A stretch of 32,757 nucleotides of DNA, from positions 1 to 32,757 of the forward strand of contig MWYX01000044.1 of assembly GCA_002050465.1 (NCBI GenBank), in the 5' to 3' direction. The DNA comes from Chitinophagales bacterium 65-1. GTDB taxonomy: Bacteria > Bacteroidota > Bacteroidia > Chitinophagales > Chitinophagaceae. The notes under the pieces are model-generated. The model was not told the origin of the DNA. It saw nothing but the letters and a program-made list of their open reading frames with translations, and made no database searches. The position numbers and the translations under genes are program-made. Below are positions 7,821-16,129 of this stretch, piece after piece (within the stretch, counting starts at the first letter, position 1; the number at the start of each line of letters is the position of its first letter).

Positions 7821-8600
7821 TTAACTTTCATTTAAATAACTAAATTCCAAAATGGCAGAATGCCCCAACATTATCTGATCACCTTCTTTTAATGCATATC
7901 CTATACGGGTGCTGTATAATTTTATCGGCGTGTCGGCTTCTAAAGTTCTTATCTTAATTTTATTTCGTGGAGGTATGCCATTTTCATCTGCGAATAAATA
8001 AAATTGTCCCGATTCGTTATCAAATTTTATATGGGCATGTTGCCTGCTTATAAATTTATTGCTCTCATGTGAACTATCACCGGGAAAAGCAATTGTATTT
8101 ACCCGGAAAAAGCCATCTTCACCCTGAACCTTTTTCTCACGTCCTATGGTAATTTTTCCATCCGAAGATCTTATGGTATAAACATCCTTTTCTGCTTCTC
8201 CATTCAATATCCTGATATATGCAGTAGCTGATTTTTGTAAAATATTTTTATGCGTTCTTATAAAAAGCCCGGCATGTATATCCGGAACAGGTATTACGTT
8301 TGAAGGAAGTTCATCAACAAAAGTTATATCCATATTCCATTCCTGTGGAAGTTCAATTGCGTAATCATCGCCAATACGTTGCACCTCATGTTTAAAACTA
8401 TCGGTGTTATCATAAAATACAGCAGATTCGTAGAGGTGTTTTTCTTCGTTTTTAGCAGAAATAAATAAATTTATGCCTTTAATATTTTTTCCTTCACCAC
8501 CTTCCAACTTACCTAACTGTTCCTTGATAAACAATAAAATGTTTTCACGAATCATTTTTACATCCGGTTTTTTATCAGTTTTATCTTTAAAAAAATTCAT
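7821..8600 (-). CDS. FHA-domain protein (FhaA-like arrangement)
   Basis: A 259-residue cytoplasmic protein. Residues 1-135 form an N-terminal region of unrecognised family. The FHA domain covers about 140-256, with the conserved GR (153-154 in KITIGREKK) and SRQHAHIKFD (185-194) that contact phosphothreonine in this fold, followed by FADENG and the final strand GDQIMLGHSAILEF. FHA domains bind phosphothreonine peptides, so the obvious partners are substrates of the neighbouring kinase. The gene lies 86 bp downstream of the SEDS-PBP fusion and 8 bp before the kinase. The domain order (unknown N-terminus, C-terminal FHA) recalls actinobacterial FhaA, but sequence homology of the N-terminus is not established. 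Confidence 0.88.
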   Translation of the reverse strand: MNFFKDKTDKKPDVKMIRENILLFIKEQLGKLEGGEGKNIKGINLFISAKNEEKHLYESAVFYDNTDSFKHEVQRIGDDYAIELPQEWNMDITFVDELPSNVIPVPDIHAGLFIRTHKNILQKSATAYIRILNGEAEKDVYTIRSSDGKITIGREKKVQGEDGFFRVNTIAFPGDSSHESNKFISRQHAHIKFDNESGQFYLFADENGIPPRNKIKIRTLEADTPIKLYSTRIGYALKEGDQIMLGHSAILEFSYLNES

Positions 8601-8686
8601 GCTTTTATAACAGCTTTAAGTATAGTCGTGTAAAAAATCAATTTTACTGGTTTCTAAGAATAATTCAGTGTTAAAATTACCTGAAT

Positions 8687-11600
8687 TCAATTGTTTATTA
8701 CAGAATCCTTTGCATTCTTATCCGGAAACCCTTTAATGTATCCATACTCCAATAATTTGGGTATAATTAAATCCCCGGACAGTGTAACTGCATCACCCGA
8801 TCCTTTGGTAGATTCAATGCGTACACAGGTTATAATATTACCCGGCCCGTTGATTTTTGGTGCATAAAAAACATACCATCCATCATTTATCCTTTGCCCT
8901 TTAAAAATTCTTTCAGGGGTACCTGTTTTACCGGCAACTGTTAAGTGGAGCTTATTTAATTTGCCTGCACTTTGCTTTTTCAAATATTCTGAAAGTTTAT
9001 CTGCATAATCCGGCTGTGTTATCGTAATTCCTTTTTCAATTTGGGCAGATGAATCACGGATCTTTAAAACAAACCGATTGGGAATCATTACTCCTCTATT
9101 GGCAATACCTGCCACCAATCTTGCAACTGAGGCAGGCGAAGCAATTAATTCTCCTTGTCCCCAGGCCATTCCGGAAATTCCTTTGGCCCTGGTTTTGCGA
9201 ATATCATTTTTATTATACCTTTTAATACTGGTAAATTCAGTTTTGCGCCATAACTTTCTCCATTCTTCTTCCTGTGTTTGATTGGTTACATTGTTTTGAA
9301 AAAAATAACCTCCAACGCCTTTTAAAAACATTCCTGACCTGATATAAACTGTTGCCATCTCTTCCTGCAATTTTTCTTCATTAGCAAGTTTGATAAAATA
9401 CGAATTGTTTGACTTAATTATAGCCCTCTCCATGTTTATATATCCGGGTTCATCAGGCTCAAGGCCTTTTACACGAATCAAATCGTGCCTCCGGATCAAA
9501 ATAATTTTACGTGCAGCAGAATCGCCCAGCTTATTGAAAGCAGCCAATGCTGTAGCAACTTTTGCTGTGGAACCCGGTTGTGTTGCATAAGTAAAGCCTA
9601 AATCATTTAAGGTGAGCCAGCCGGCATAACGATTTTGTTCGCGGCGGGTAAGTGTAAGTTTATCCCACTCCGTAACAGGAGGTAAAGGATAGGTTGCTGA
9701 TGCAATTACATCACCCGTAACATCTTCCATTATTACAATTGATACTCGTTTGTTTTTGATTGAATCATAAGTCTGCAATGATTGCTGTAAACGGGTTTGC
9801 AATGCAGCATCCACGGTAAGCGTTATATCACGGTTCTGTAGTTTAAATGAATCAACCTCCTTGCTGTTAATACCCGCAATAAGTAACGATGACAATGCAC
9901 TAAAATCTCTTTTACTAACTGACATCTCTTTAACTGATTGCGGTAAAAAACGATCTTCCCTAAAACGATGCGCTATAACATTGTAATTAACAGTTGGTGT
10001 TTTAAATCCTCTCAATTCCGCAATTAATTCATACTCTGCAAAATAACCATTGGTTGCACCCATGAACACACCTGTGTTGGCATCGCCTGTAAAAAAGAAC
10101 ATATGTTCTGCAAAAGGATAATACCGGTCTAATCTTTTTTTTGTAAGAGAAACTAATTTATCCTGTTGCAGTCCAGCCTTCATTAATAAATTGTTTTGAT
10201 CAAATACCATTTCCGGTTTGCTGGTAGCTAATAAATTCCCGTTACGATCGTATAAAGAACCAGCCTGTAAACGATTCATAAGAATAGCGATACGGGGATT
10301 ATAACTGAACATTCTTGCGCCGCTTCTATCAGCCACCAGGGCTGGCTGAACCACCCATTTTTTATTATTAAATAGATAACGGGAAACATTTACAGTTAGT
10401 AAAATGATGCCGATAAAAGCAGCTACTAATTCGGGTACCAGATTTTTATCATGCTGACTTGTAATAAAATTCATTTGCACTTTAGAACCTTTTACCGTAG
10501 AAGCAGAGAGCAGAAAGCCGGCAGCCAGTATATTAGAGATAAGTGAAGAGCCTCCATAACTAACAAAAGGAAGTGATACACCTGAGAGCGGCAGTGCACC
10601 CGTAGAGCCACCTGCAATTAGTATAAACTGAACAAAAGTGCCGATACCTATACCACTGCATAAATAAAAAAGAAATGGTCTGCCTGTTTGCCTGCCTATA
10701 AGTATAGAGCGATGCAAATAAACCATGAATAAAATAAACACACAAATAATTCCGGTCAATCCAAATTCTTCACCAATTGAAGGTAAGATCATATCAGTAT
10801 GAGCTTCGGGTATTGTTTTACCAAATCCCTCCCCTATCCCTTGCCCGCTTACTCCTCCACTTGACATTGCCCAAATACCGTTAGCTATTTGATCACCACC
10901 AAAAACTTCATTATCCCATGGATTTTGCCAGATGTCTTTTCTATCAACAAGGCGTTGCACAGGGCCTGGAATTAATTTGTTTAAAAATGGAATTTGATCT
11001 ACCAATAAAAAACCGGATATAACCACCAATGCCATTACTGAGGATTCGCTTAATTTTTTTCTCAAAAAAAACATCCAGGCAAATAATATGGTGATAGTAA
11101 CGGCAGTGGCGATCCAAAAATTTTTGAGCAGCCAGATCGCCAGTACATATAATACTACCGATGCAGCCATATTAATAAAATCTCCCCTGGAAAAAGAAAA
11201 CAGTATAATGAAAGTGAAACAAATAACTATGGCCGGCCCCAGATCACCCAATACCAGGAATAAAAGAATGGCAGAAGGAAGTGATACACCTGAGAGCGGC
11301 AGTGCACCCGTAGAGCCACCTGCAATTAGTATAAACTGAACAAAAGTGCCGATACCTATACCACTGCATAAATAAAAAAGAAATGGTCTGCCTGTTTGCC
11401 TGCCTATAAGTATAGAGCGATGCAAATAAACCATGAATAAAATAAACACACAAATAATTCCGGTCAATCCAAATTCTTCACCAATTGAAGGTAAGATCAT
11501 ATCAGTATGAGCTTCGGGTATTGTTTTACCAAATCCCTCCCCTATCCCTTGCCCGCTTACTCCTCCACTTGACATTGCCCAAATACCGTTAGCTATTTGA

Positions 11601-13480
11601 TCACCACCAAAAACTTCATTATCCCATGGATTTTGCCAGATGTCTTTTCTATCAACAAGGCGTTGCACAGGGCCTGGAATTAATTTGTTTAAAAATGGAA
11701 TTTGATCTACCAATAAAAAACCGGATATAACCACCAATGCCATTACTGAGGATTCGCTTAATTTTTTTCTCAAAAAAAACATCCAGGCAAATAATATGGC
11801 GATAGTAACGGCAGTGGCGATCCAAAAATTTTTGAGCAGCCAGATCGCCAGTACATATAATACTACCGATGCAGCCATATTAATAAAATCTCCCCTGGAA
11901 AAAGAAAACAGTATAATGAAAGTGAAACAAATAACTATGGCCGGCCCCAGATCACCCAATACCAGGAATAAAAGAATGGCAGCAATAATAGCACCCAAAG
12001 CGATATAAAAAAAATTCCAGCGTTTACGGAAAGTAGCATACCCTGAAATAAATTTTTCATTGGCTGCAAAAAAACCAGCCAAAAAAATTACCATTAAAAA
12101 CTTTACCACTTCGCTGGGTTGAAAACCAAACAGGTTAACTTTTACACCACTGCCTTCCGGGCCGGTGCCTAAAAAAATAGTTAGTAATAATAATGCCAGT
12201 GCAAAAGCGCCCCATTGCCATCCTTTAGCGCCTAACCGGTTTTTAAAAATAAACAACCTGTATAATCCTGAATCAGGTGTAAACCGCCGCAGGTTAAATA
12301 GGAGCATTACTATTAATCCTGCAAAACCCATAATAAAATACCATAAGGTACTTTTAGCTAAAAAGCGGTCACGCAAAGGATCCTGTAAACTTAAAAGGGC
12401 AAGCAGAGAAAGACCTGTGAGCAACATAACCACCGGTAAAATCAATTGATCTGCGGCAGAGAACTGAATGCTTAAGATAACGTGTAATATTATAAATCCC
12501 AATAAAAAACTTATAACAATTATCCAATACCACCTGGTAGCTTCCTGTGGTGTACGTACAATTAAAGCTCCTTCTTTTTTTAAGATATTAAAATCTTTGC
12601 CTGAAAACAATCTTAGTTTATGAGGTAATTGAATAAATGAAAAAGAAGCATCATTATTTAATTCCTGAACGCCTTTTGATTGCCCGAATTGATAACCAGG
12701 CTGTAATGGTATCACCTGGAAAGATTTACCGGAAGGCAACCCTTTAAAAACATAATTACCTTTTTCATCATTACGTGCATACGCAATAAACGATTGTAAT
12801 TGTTTTTGATCATTTAAATCTGTTGCATATACCTTATAAACAGATGGTGTGGATTCAACAATGCTATTTTCTACCTCTGAAAAATCTGAATGTTGTAAGC
12901 TGTCCTGAGGAATATTCATTTCCAAACGTACCAATACACCCGGTACAACTTTATTATCTCCAGAATATATGGTTCCCTTAATAATGTACTTACCTAAATT
13001 GATATTATTTACAGCAGGCATTGCAGGGGGATTATTTTTTTCCTGCAAATACCTGATGGAGTCCACATCAGAAAAGCCCAGTAACGAACGGGAAAGGCTC
13101 ACCCTTTTACGAAATGTTTCTCCTCCTTTCAGATACGCTTCTTCTGCATCAACATAGTATTTTGATTTATTTAATTCTCCAATATTCTCAATTTCATCAT
13201 CACTTTGTGCCAACCCTTTAGCAACTGAAGTTGTAATAACATCTATATCCCTGGCGTCTTCAAAATAATATCCTTTGGTCAATAAATTTTTAAACCCCGC
13301 GGCTGCATTAATATCATTTAAATTTACAATGGAGCCATCTTTAACCCGCGAGGGTACATTCTCAAATTCTTTTTGCAATATGGTGAATAAATAGAAAAAT
13401 AAACATGCCAGAATACCTGTTATGAAAAATAAAAAAGACCGTTCCAACATCCTTGAACGCTTCTGCATTTCTTCAGCCAT
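8687..13480 (-). CDS. SEDS (RodA/FtsW) polymerase fused to class B PBP transpeptidase, with internal 236-codon duplication
   Basis: A 1597-residue protein. One membrane helix (about 13-35) precedes an extracytoplasmic region with a prealbumin/carboxypeptidase-regulatory-like fold at about 165-270 (IIKGTIYSG...NYVFKGLPSG). A SEDS domain starts near 315, with motifs EAHTDMILPSIGEEFG and FVSYGGSS. The C-terminal penicillin-binding transpeptidase (about 1040-1590) has STAK (active Ser near 1304), SNN (about 1357) and KTGT (about 1519). SEDS proteins polymerise lipid II and class B PBPs cross-link it, so one chain could do both. Residues 501-736 are repeated as 737-972 with one difference (Ala/Thr), and FVSYGGSS follows only the second copy. 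Without the repeat the protein would have 1361 residues. The start is one base after the PP2C stop. Confidence 0.9.
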   Translation of the reverse strand: MAEEMQKRSRMLERSFLFFITGILACLFFYLFTILQKEFENVPSRVKDGSIVNLNDINAAAGFKNLLTKGYYFEDARDIDVITTSVAKGLAQSDDEIENIGELNKSKYYVDAEEAYLKGGETFRKRVSLSRSLLGFSDVDSIRYLQEKNNPPAMPAVNNINLGKYIIKGTIYSGDNKVVPGVLVRLEMNIPQDSLQHSDFSEVENSIVESTPSVYKVYATDLNDQKQLQSFIAYARNDEKGNYVFKGLPSGKSFQVIPLQPGYQFGQSKGVQELNNDASFSFIQLPHKLRLFSGKDFNILKKEGALIVRTPQEATRWYWIIVISFLLGFIILHVILSIQFSAADQLILPVVMLLTGLSLLALLSLQDPLRDRFLAKSTLWYFIMGFAGLIVMLLFNLRRFTPDSGLYRLFIFKNRLGAKGWQWGAFALALLLLTIFLGTGPEGSGVKVNLFGFQPSEVVKFLMVIFLAGFFAANEKFISGYATFRKRWNFFYIALGAIIAAILLFLVLGDLGPAIVICFTFIILFSFSRGDFINMAASVVLYVLAIWLLKNFWIATAVTIAILFAWMFFLRKKLSESSVMALVVISGFLLVDQIPFLNKLIPGPVQRLVDRKDIWQNPWDNEVFGGDQIANGIWAMSSGGVSGQGIGEGFGKTIPEAHTDMILPSIGEEFGLTGIICVFILFMVYLHRSILIGRQTGRPFLFYLCSGIGIGTFVQFILIAGGSTGALPLSGVSLPSAILLFLVLGDLGPAIVICFTFIILFSFSRGDFINMAASVVLYVLAIWLLKNFWIATAVTITILFAWMFFLRKKLSESSVMALVVISGFLLVDQIPFLNKLIPGPVQRLVDRKDIWQNPWDNEVFGGDQIANGIWAMSSGGVSGQGIGEGFGKTIPEAHTDMILPSIGEEFGLTGIICVFILFMVYLHRSILIGRQTGRPFLFYLCSGIGIGTFVQFILIAGGSTGALPLSGVSLPFVSYGGSSLISNILAAGFLLSASTVKGSKVQMNFITSQHDKNLVPELVAAFIGIILLTVNVSRYLFNNKKWVVQPALVADRSGARMFSYNPRIAILMNRLQAGSLYDRNGNLLATSKPEMVFDQNNLLMKAGLQQDKLVSLTKKRLDRYYPFAEHMFFFTGDANTGVFMGATNGYFAEYELIAELRGFKTPTVNYNVIAHRFREDRFLPQSVKEMSVSKRDFSALSSLLIAGINSKEVDSFKLQNRDITLTVDAALQTRLQQSLQTYDSIKNKRVSIVIMEDVTGDVIASATYPLPPVTEWDKLTLTRREQNRYAGWLTLNDLGFTYATQPGSTAKVATALAAFNKLGDSAARKIILIRRHDLIRVKGLEPDEPGYINMERAIIKSNNSYFIKLANEEKLQEEMATVYIRSGMFLKGVGGYFFQNNVTNQTQEEEWRKLWRKTEFTSIKRYNKNDIRKTRAKGISGMAWGQGELIASPASVARLVAGIANRGVMIPNRFVLKIRDSSAQIEKGITITQPDYADKLSEYLKKQSAGKLNKLHLTVAGKTGTPERIFKGQRINDGWYVFYAPKINGPGNIITCVRIESTKGSGDAVTLSGDLIIPKLLEYGYIKGFPDKNAKDSVINN
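10567..11982. repeat. Tandem direct repeat, 2 x 708 bp, inside the SEDS domain
   Basis: Positions 10567-11274 and 11275-11982 are head-to-tail copies. Reading both side by side I find one difference only, T11092 versus C11800 (Thr versus Ala in the protein). The unit is exactly 236 codons, so the frame is kept. The junction ATGGCAG|AAGGAAG shows no microhomology with the outer flanks. At protein level the junction joins GVSLP to SAILLFLVLG, whereas the outer end continues GVSLPFVSYGG. Either a very recent duplication or an assembly error explains this. Confidence 0.97.
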
Positions 13481-13481
13481 T

Positions 13482-14894
13482 CTATTGGTTTAAATTTTCT
13501 GATGAATCCTTATCTGCTACACCCATATCTTTTATACTACCTGAAAAGGAACCGTTTTTAAATTGATTTATAATTACAAGGTGGGCATTTGTAAATTGTA
13601 CATCTTTAAAAGAAAGTACATCCAAATTTTGTGCGTTAATAATAATGTCTGTATTCCGGATGTGAAGATTTTCAAATAATAAATACTTTACTGAGGGCGA
13701 AATAACAAGCGGAACTGCTTTTTTTGCCAACGTATCAGCTGTGATTATTGAGTTAATACCACCTGTAATATGGATGGAATCTTTATTAATGAAAACCGTA
13801 TCCTGTATAAATATGTTGCTGCCAAATAAAGAATCGGTTAACAATAATACAGTACCCAGTGAATTATTTATTGTATCCTGAAATGATTGATCATATACCT
13901 TATTTGATCCGGGTATTACATTTGCTGAATTTGCAATATTATTGGTTTTATCTTTTTTGAAATATTGCCATAAAAATGCTGCTGTAGAAAGTAATGCAAC
14001 CAAAGCAAGAAAAAAAATTAAACCTTGGTTTTTAGGCTTACTTTTTTCTGATGAAAAATCAATAGAATTATTTTCAGTTTCTGTTTCATTAACTTTTTGA
14101 GGGTTTTTTGTTCTGCCCCGTTTAGTGGCTAAATGATTTACAGATGTGAGATTATTTTGTACCAATACCACGGTGATATTGTCTTTTCCTCCGGTATTAT
14201 TAGCAGCATCAATCAATGCTTTCCCCTTTTCTTCCAGGCTTTTGTTTAAAGATAGAATGGCTGTAATGGCAGACTTATCTATCATATCTGTTAATCCATC
14301 ACTGCACAGCAGCAGCAGGTCGCCCGGTAAAAAAGGGGATTCGCCGGTTTCAAAATATTCCGTGGCATTTACTATCGGCGCCTCAAAACCCAATGCCTTA
14401 TTAATTTCATTTCTTTTAGGATGCGTCATTGCAGCTTCTTCATCCAGGCGGCCCGAATCTTCCAAAAGTCCTACGAATGAGTGATCCATGGTGATCTTCA
14501 CCAATGAATTATCACGAAATAAATAAAGCCTGGTATCACCTACATGGGCATAATAAAATTTATTGGCTTTGTTTTCAACCAAAACAACTGTTAGCACACA
14601 CGCCATTTTATTGTTACCAGTAACTTTTTGTTTTTCAATTAATATGTTTTGGTTAGCTGAAAGCAGCGCTTGCCGGAGCATTGTAATTGTATCCGGAATA
14701 GGATTTTTAAAATGATCTAATAAAGCATGCTTTGCTATATCTGCAGCCACTTCTCCTCCTTCGTACCCTCCCACCCCATCTATTACACAGGCTGCAATAA
14801 AACGGTTATTTAAAATAGTATTGGCTATGAAAGTATCTTCATTATTTTGCCTGTGCTTACCTATATCTGTAATGCCAAAATAATTTTCACCCAT
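13482..14894 (-). CDS. PP2C-family Ser/Thr phosphatase with membrane anchor and extracytoplasmic tail
   Basis: A 470-residue protein. The PP2C domain (about 1-245) shows all metal-binding motifs: HRQNNEDTF (D20), VIDGVGGYEGG (39-43), AHVGDTRLYLF (117-120), LLLCSDGLTDM (198-200) and GGKDNITVVLV (235-239). A charged linker leads to one membrane helix (about 290-311, LIFFLALVALLSTAAFLW). About 150 outside residues have a strand-rich, parallel-beta-helix-like look (VLLLTDSLF, ITGGINSII, LLFENLHIRN, LDVLSFKDVQF). This matches PstP-type phosphatases that reverse PknB-type kinases, with an unusual outside tail. It is one base upstream of the SEDS-PBP gene, implying translational coupling. Confidence 0.92.
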   Translation of the reverse strand: MGENYFGITDIGKHRQNNEDTFIANTILNNRFIAACVIDGVGGYEGGEVAADIAKHALLDHFKNPIPDTITMLRQALLSANQNILIEKQKVTGNNKMACVLTVVLVENKANKFYYAHVGDTRLYLFRDNSLVKITMDHSFVGLLEDSGRLDEEAAMTHPKRNEINKALGFEAPIVNATEYFETGESPFLPGDLLLLCSDGLTDMIDKSAITAILSLNKSLEEKGKALIDAANNTGGKDNITVVLVQNNLTSVNHLATKRGRTKNPQKVNETETENNSIDFSSEKSKPKNQGLIFFLALVALLSTAAFLWQYFKKDKTNNIANSANVIPGSNKVYDQSFQDTINNSLGTVLLLTDSLFGSNIFIQDTVFINKDSIHITGGINSIITADTLAKKAVPLVISPSVKYLLFENLHIRNTDIIINAQNLDVLSFKDVQFTNAHLVIINQFKNGSFSGSIKDMGVADKDSSENLNQ

Positions 14895-14985
14895 TTTTAT
14901 GATGTGTATTTTTTATATCCATAAAATGTGCAGCCAACAATGTTAAACATATAATCAATAGCGCAAAAGAAAGGAGGTGCGACAT
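14887..14985 (-). CDS. Possible 32-residue small membrane protein overlapping the PP2C start
   Basis: An ATG at 14985 opens a 32-codon frame. Its first 20 residues are almost entirely hydrophobic (MSHLLSFALLIICLTLLAAH) and its tail is polar. Its stop TGA lies within the first codons of the PP2C gene (shared ATGGGTGA), an arrangement typical of translational coupling. It would fit as a single-span membrane peptide of the operon and fills the only gap between the two flanking genes. It has no recognised family and short hydrophobic frames arise by chance, so confidence is modest. Confidence 0.35.
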   Translation of the reverse strand: MSHLLSFALLIICLTLLAAHFMDIKNTHHKNG

Positions 14986-14989
14986 AATG

Positions 14990-15937
14990 TTACGATTTAT
15001 AAACATTTATACCTACTATTCCATTCAGTATCAGCTTTGAATTAATGGGCAGTTCTGTCCATACCGGTTTATTAATATCACTTGCAATCAGGGGTTTTTC
15101 ATTCATGATAGTTTTTTCACCAAATGAGGTGATAAATAACACACCATTTTTTTTATCCATTTTAATACGTAGATGTGGTGAGTTAACCCACTCCGTGGGA
15201 ATTTTAAAAATATTGTTTGCTTCTCTTTTATCATCGCTTCCCGACACAATGATCTCATCATTCTTCATAATGTATTCAAGTTTTTTCCCAGCAAACGCTT
15301 TCTCCGGTAAAATTGCTTCAAACCTTGCCAACACAAATGATCCGGTTGCAGCCAGTTGTTTGTTATCATATGTAAGATCAGGTTGATACATTACTTCAAA
15401 ATAACCATCGCTGTAAAAAGTAAAATCTTTTAATATCTCTTCACTTATATCCGCGGTTTGTGCAATACCGGTTTGACGGGGAATAAAGGTTACCCGTAAA
15501 TTTTCATTTTTTTGATTTGTGCCGGGTAATAATTTGCCAATAAATCCTTTATCACCTTTGCCATAATCAGGATGTGAAACAAAGCGGAATACCCATTTAG
15601 AACTGGATGGCTCAACCGTTTTACCCTGCACCCGGTAATTTTTTAAAACCTCGTAAAAGTTTTTTACTGATTCCTGAACAATCAATCCAAAAATGCCTTT
15701 TTTGTAATCCATGAAAAGTTTGTAATCCTCCACATTAAATGCAATAATATATTCATGATAAAAAACTATCCTGTCAGAGAAGGATAATTCTTTAATTGAC
15801 TCATTAAATTTTTGAAGAATAAATTTATAAACAGAATCAGGAGTAATTGAGGGTGCTTTATTCGTCTCCGGTGTTTCTTTTTTCAAAAACCAATCATGCA
15901 GACCAATACGTTGCCAAAAAGATGACTTTGATTTCAT
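14990..15937 (-). CDS. FHA-like protein, divergent, first gene of the operon
   Basis: A 315-residue protein, predicted cytoplasmic. Residues 30-190 form an N-terminal region of unknown family (ends near SKWVFRFVSHPDYGKGDKGF). The C-terminal ~100 residues follow the FHA strand order: KLEYIMKNDEIIVSG, then SPHLRIKMDKKNGVLFITSF in the place of SRxH.xI, then KLILNGIVGINVY for the last strands. The GR pair is missing, so phosphothreonine binding may be lost. Overall architecture parallels the FHA protein at 7821-8600. It is upstream of the PP2C gene (about 95 bp, with a possible small ORF between) and divergent from the lipoprotein at 16130. The FHA assignment is by eye from weak motifs. Confidence 0.65.
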   Translation of the reverse strand: MKSKSSFWQRIGLHDWFLKKETPETNKAPSITPDSVYKFILQKFNESIKELSFSDRIVFYHEYIIAFNVEDYKLFMDYKKGIFGLIVQESVKNFYEVLKNYRVQGKTVEPSSSKWVFRFVSHPDYGKGDKGFIGKLLPGTNQKNENLRVTFIPRQTGIAQTADISEEILKDFTFYSDGYFEVMYQPDLTYDNKQLAATGSFVLARFEAILPEKAFAGKKLEYIMKNDEIIVSGSDDKREANNIFKIPTEWVNSPHLRIKMDKKNGVLFITSFGEKTIMNEKPLIASDINKPVWTELPINSKLILNGIVGINVYKS

Positions 15938-15957
15938 TTAGAGATTCATATGAAGCG

Positions 15958-15986
15958 TAAATGTAATTCATTCGATAATTTCAAAA
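15958..15986 (-). promoter_or_regulatory. Candidate promoter of the FHA/PP2C/SEDS-PBP/kinase operon
   Basis: On the minus strand TTTTG (15986-15982) is followed after 16 bases by TACATTTA (15965-15958), a 7/8 match to the Bacteroidota -7 box TAnnTTTG with a -33 element. The start codon at 15937 is about 20 bases downstream. The final base of the -7 box is not G and spacing is slightly short, so this is tentative. Confidence 0.35.
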
Positions 15987-16129
15987 CTATTATTTTCCGA
16001 TAAAAGTATTAATAGAATTGTAAATTTTTAAACGGATATTTCTTAGAAATTTATAAATACAATAAAGTAGCCGTTGCATAATACTTAACATATTCTGGTA
16101 GAATTTTTGAATAGGTATATGAAAGATTC

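Noticed and set aside
10560-11453. Two near-identical minus-strand frames (10560-10745 and 11244-11453) that look like a repeated small gene
   Set aside because: They are out-of-frame shadows inside the SEDS-PBP gene and appear twice only because that gene carries the 708-bp duplication.
10567-11982. Possibility that the repeat is a CRISPR or a mobile element
   Set aside because: Two long in-frame copies of coding sequence, no spacers, no terminal inverted repeats and no transposase.
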